From JAFAXD01 sp035472475 (lineage in GTDB: Bacteria > Pseudomonadota > Alphaproteobacteria > Rhizobiales > Xanthobacteraceae): a DNA stretch of 15,706 nucleotides. Below, one piece after another: positions 14,886 through 15,706 of this stretch. The notes beneath the pieces are model-generated. The model ran no database searches and had not been told where the DNA came from. It saw nothing but the letters and a program-made list of their open reading frames with translations. The position numbers were made by a program, and so were the translations under genes. Numbering within the stretch: position 1 is the stretch's first letter; each line of letters starts with the position of its first letter. Location of the stretch: positions 1-15,706 of the forward strand of contig DATIPA010000110.1 of NCBI GenBank assembly GCA_035472475.1, written 5' to 3'.

Positions 14886-15706
14886 ATGCTCGACAAACCC
14901 GCTACCCGACCGCAGATGACGCGTATGGAACTTGCCAAGTTCGTGCTTGGGCGTTCCTTTTACTTGATGGTGGCGCTGCTGCTCATCGAATCGGCGCTCA
15001 CCGCGGCGACCACCTACTTGATCATCAAGGCTGGTCGCGATGTCGCCAACGACGACTTTCTGACCACCGATCTGATCTGGATCCTGTTGGCCCAGGGTGG
15101 CGCTTATGCGGTCGGTGCGGTCAGCTGGATCTTTGCGGAACGGGCCGGGTTCGGCGCCTTCGGCCGCTACATGCAGCGTTTCGCGCGTGACAACCGGCAC
15201 GAGACCAAACTGCTGAATGAAAAGGGCACGCGCGAGCTGGTCGAGCCGTTCCTTACCGGGGAGACCTTCCACATCTTCTTTCAACTGGTTTACGAACTCG
15301 AAGCCGATCTCAAGCTGTTCTTCCACCTGATCCTCAATATCGCGGTGATCGGCAGCGAGATCGACACCAGCTTCCCGGTCGCCTATGGGATCATTTTCGT
15401 TGTGCTGATCGGCCTCCAAATGCTTGCGCGCAAGCCGGTGGCGCGTGCCAATCTCGAAAATCAGCGCATGACCAACCGCATGACCGCGCAGGGGTACACG
15501 GCTTGGGACAATGTCTTTGCCGGTAACCGCTACAATCTGCGGCTCTGGCTCGCAGGCTTCAAGGTCAGGTTGCGCGACGCCTTGCGCGCCCAGATCAAAG
15601 CCATCATGACCCGTGAAACCGTCAGCACGGTAAGCGGAATCTTCGCTCTGATTGTGATCTTCACCGTCATGGTGAAGGTTTCGATTCAAAACGCCGGTGA
15701 CACTGA
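14886..15706 (+). CDS. Multi-pass membrane protein, ABC-exporter-like transmembrane domain, 3'-partial
   Basis: The frame is open from ATG 14886 to the window end (273 codons) with no stop. Hydrophobic spans lie near residues 25-47, 63-84, 143-158, 163-181 and 248-265. A long charged helical stretch separates TM2 from TM3 (about 85-140), and another separates TM4 from TM5 (about 182-245, including V-F-A-G-N-R-Y-N and W-L-A-G-F). This spacing resembles the six-helix transmembrane domain of ABC exporters, with their two cytoplasmic coupling loops. TM6 and any nucleotide-binding domain would lie beyond the window. The start lacks a clear Shine-Dalgarno; Met11 and Met14 are alternatives. The family is assigned from helix layout rather than a recognised signature, so the transporter label is tentative, though the gene looks real. 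It is separated by 254 nt from the GST gene and is probably a distinct transcription unit. Confidence 0.75.
   Translation, partial: MLDKPATRPQMTRMELAKFVLGRSFYLMVALLLIESALTAATTYLIIKAGRDVANDDFLTTDLIWILLAQGGAYAVGAVSWIFAERAGFGAFGRYMQRFARDNRHETKLLNEKGTRELVEPFLTGETFHIFFQLVYELEADLKLFFHLILNIAVIGSEIDTSFPVAYGIIFVVLIGLQMLARKPVARANLENQRMTNRMTAQGYTAWDNVFAGNRYNLRLWLAGFKVRLRDALRAQIKAIMTRETVSTVSGIFALIVIFTVMVKVSIQNAGDT

Noticed and set aside
14670..15689. 339-codon minus-strand frame at the right end
   Set aside because: The opposite strand encodes well-formed membrane helices with ABC-exporter-like spacing. The antisense product is highly charged with no signature.

Overview
The window looks like chromosomal DNA of a GC-rich alphaproteobacterium, probably a soil or rhizosphere Hyphomicrobiales member of the Bradyrhizobium/Rhodopseudomonas/Xanthobacteraceae kind. 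This rests on codon use, the high density of catabolic families (CaiB/BaiF, acyl-CoA dehydrogenase, MmgE/PrpD, Bug/TctC) and a class III cyclase. It is inferred by eye, not from a database. Coding density is high. I see no tRNA, rRNA, CRISPR array, insertion sequence or phage gene.

Left arm, 1-7920, all on the + strand: a serine beta-lactamase-fold hydrolase whose start lies before the window; a GMC-family FAD oxidoreductase; a 1069-residue transmembrane class III nucleotide cyclase carrying a periplasmic NMT1/THI5-like solute-binding domain and a Cache domain; and a metal-dependent amidohydrolase whose start overlaps the cyclase stop by 8 nt. The cyclase is the most unusual gene here. It reads as a one-protein receptor that could turn binding of an external small molecule into a cyclic nucleotide signal.

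Middle, 7926-11261: a minus-strand run MmgE/PrpD protein, Bug/TctC-type solute-binding protein, SDR dehydrogenase. Its first two genes share a GTGA overlap. It converges on the amidohydrolase with only 5 nt between stops. Its 5' end faces a divergent intergenic region holding a good extended -10 promoter (TGTTATAAT) for the rightward genes.

Right arm, 11262-14631, + strand: CaiB/BaiF CoA-transferase, acyl-CoA dehydrogenase and a glutathionyl-hydroquinone reductase-type GST, 31 and 18 nt apart. Together the two divergent arms suggest uptake of an organic acid (solute-binding protein), activation to a CoA thioester (CaiB), alpha-beta oxidation (acyl-CoA dehydrogenase), and hydration/dehydration (MmgE/PrpD) and alcohol oxidation (SDR) of intermediates. 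The substrate cannot be read from the sequence.

Right end, 14632-15706: an intergenic region with several inverted repeats, then the first 273 codons of a multi-pass membrane protein resembling an ABC-exporter transmembrane domain, running off the window.
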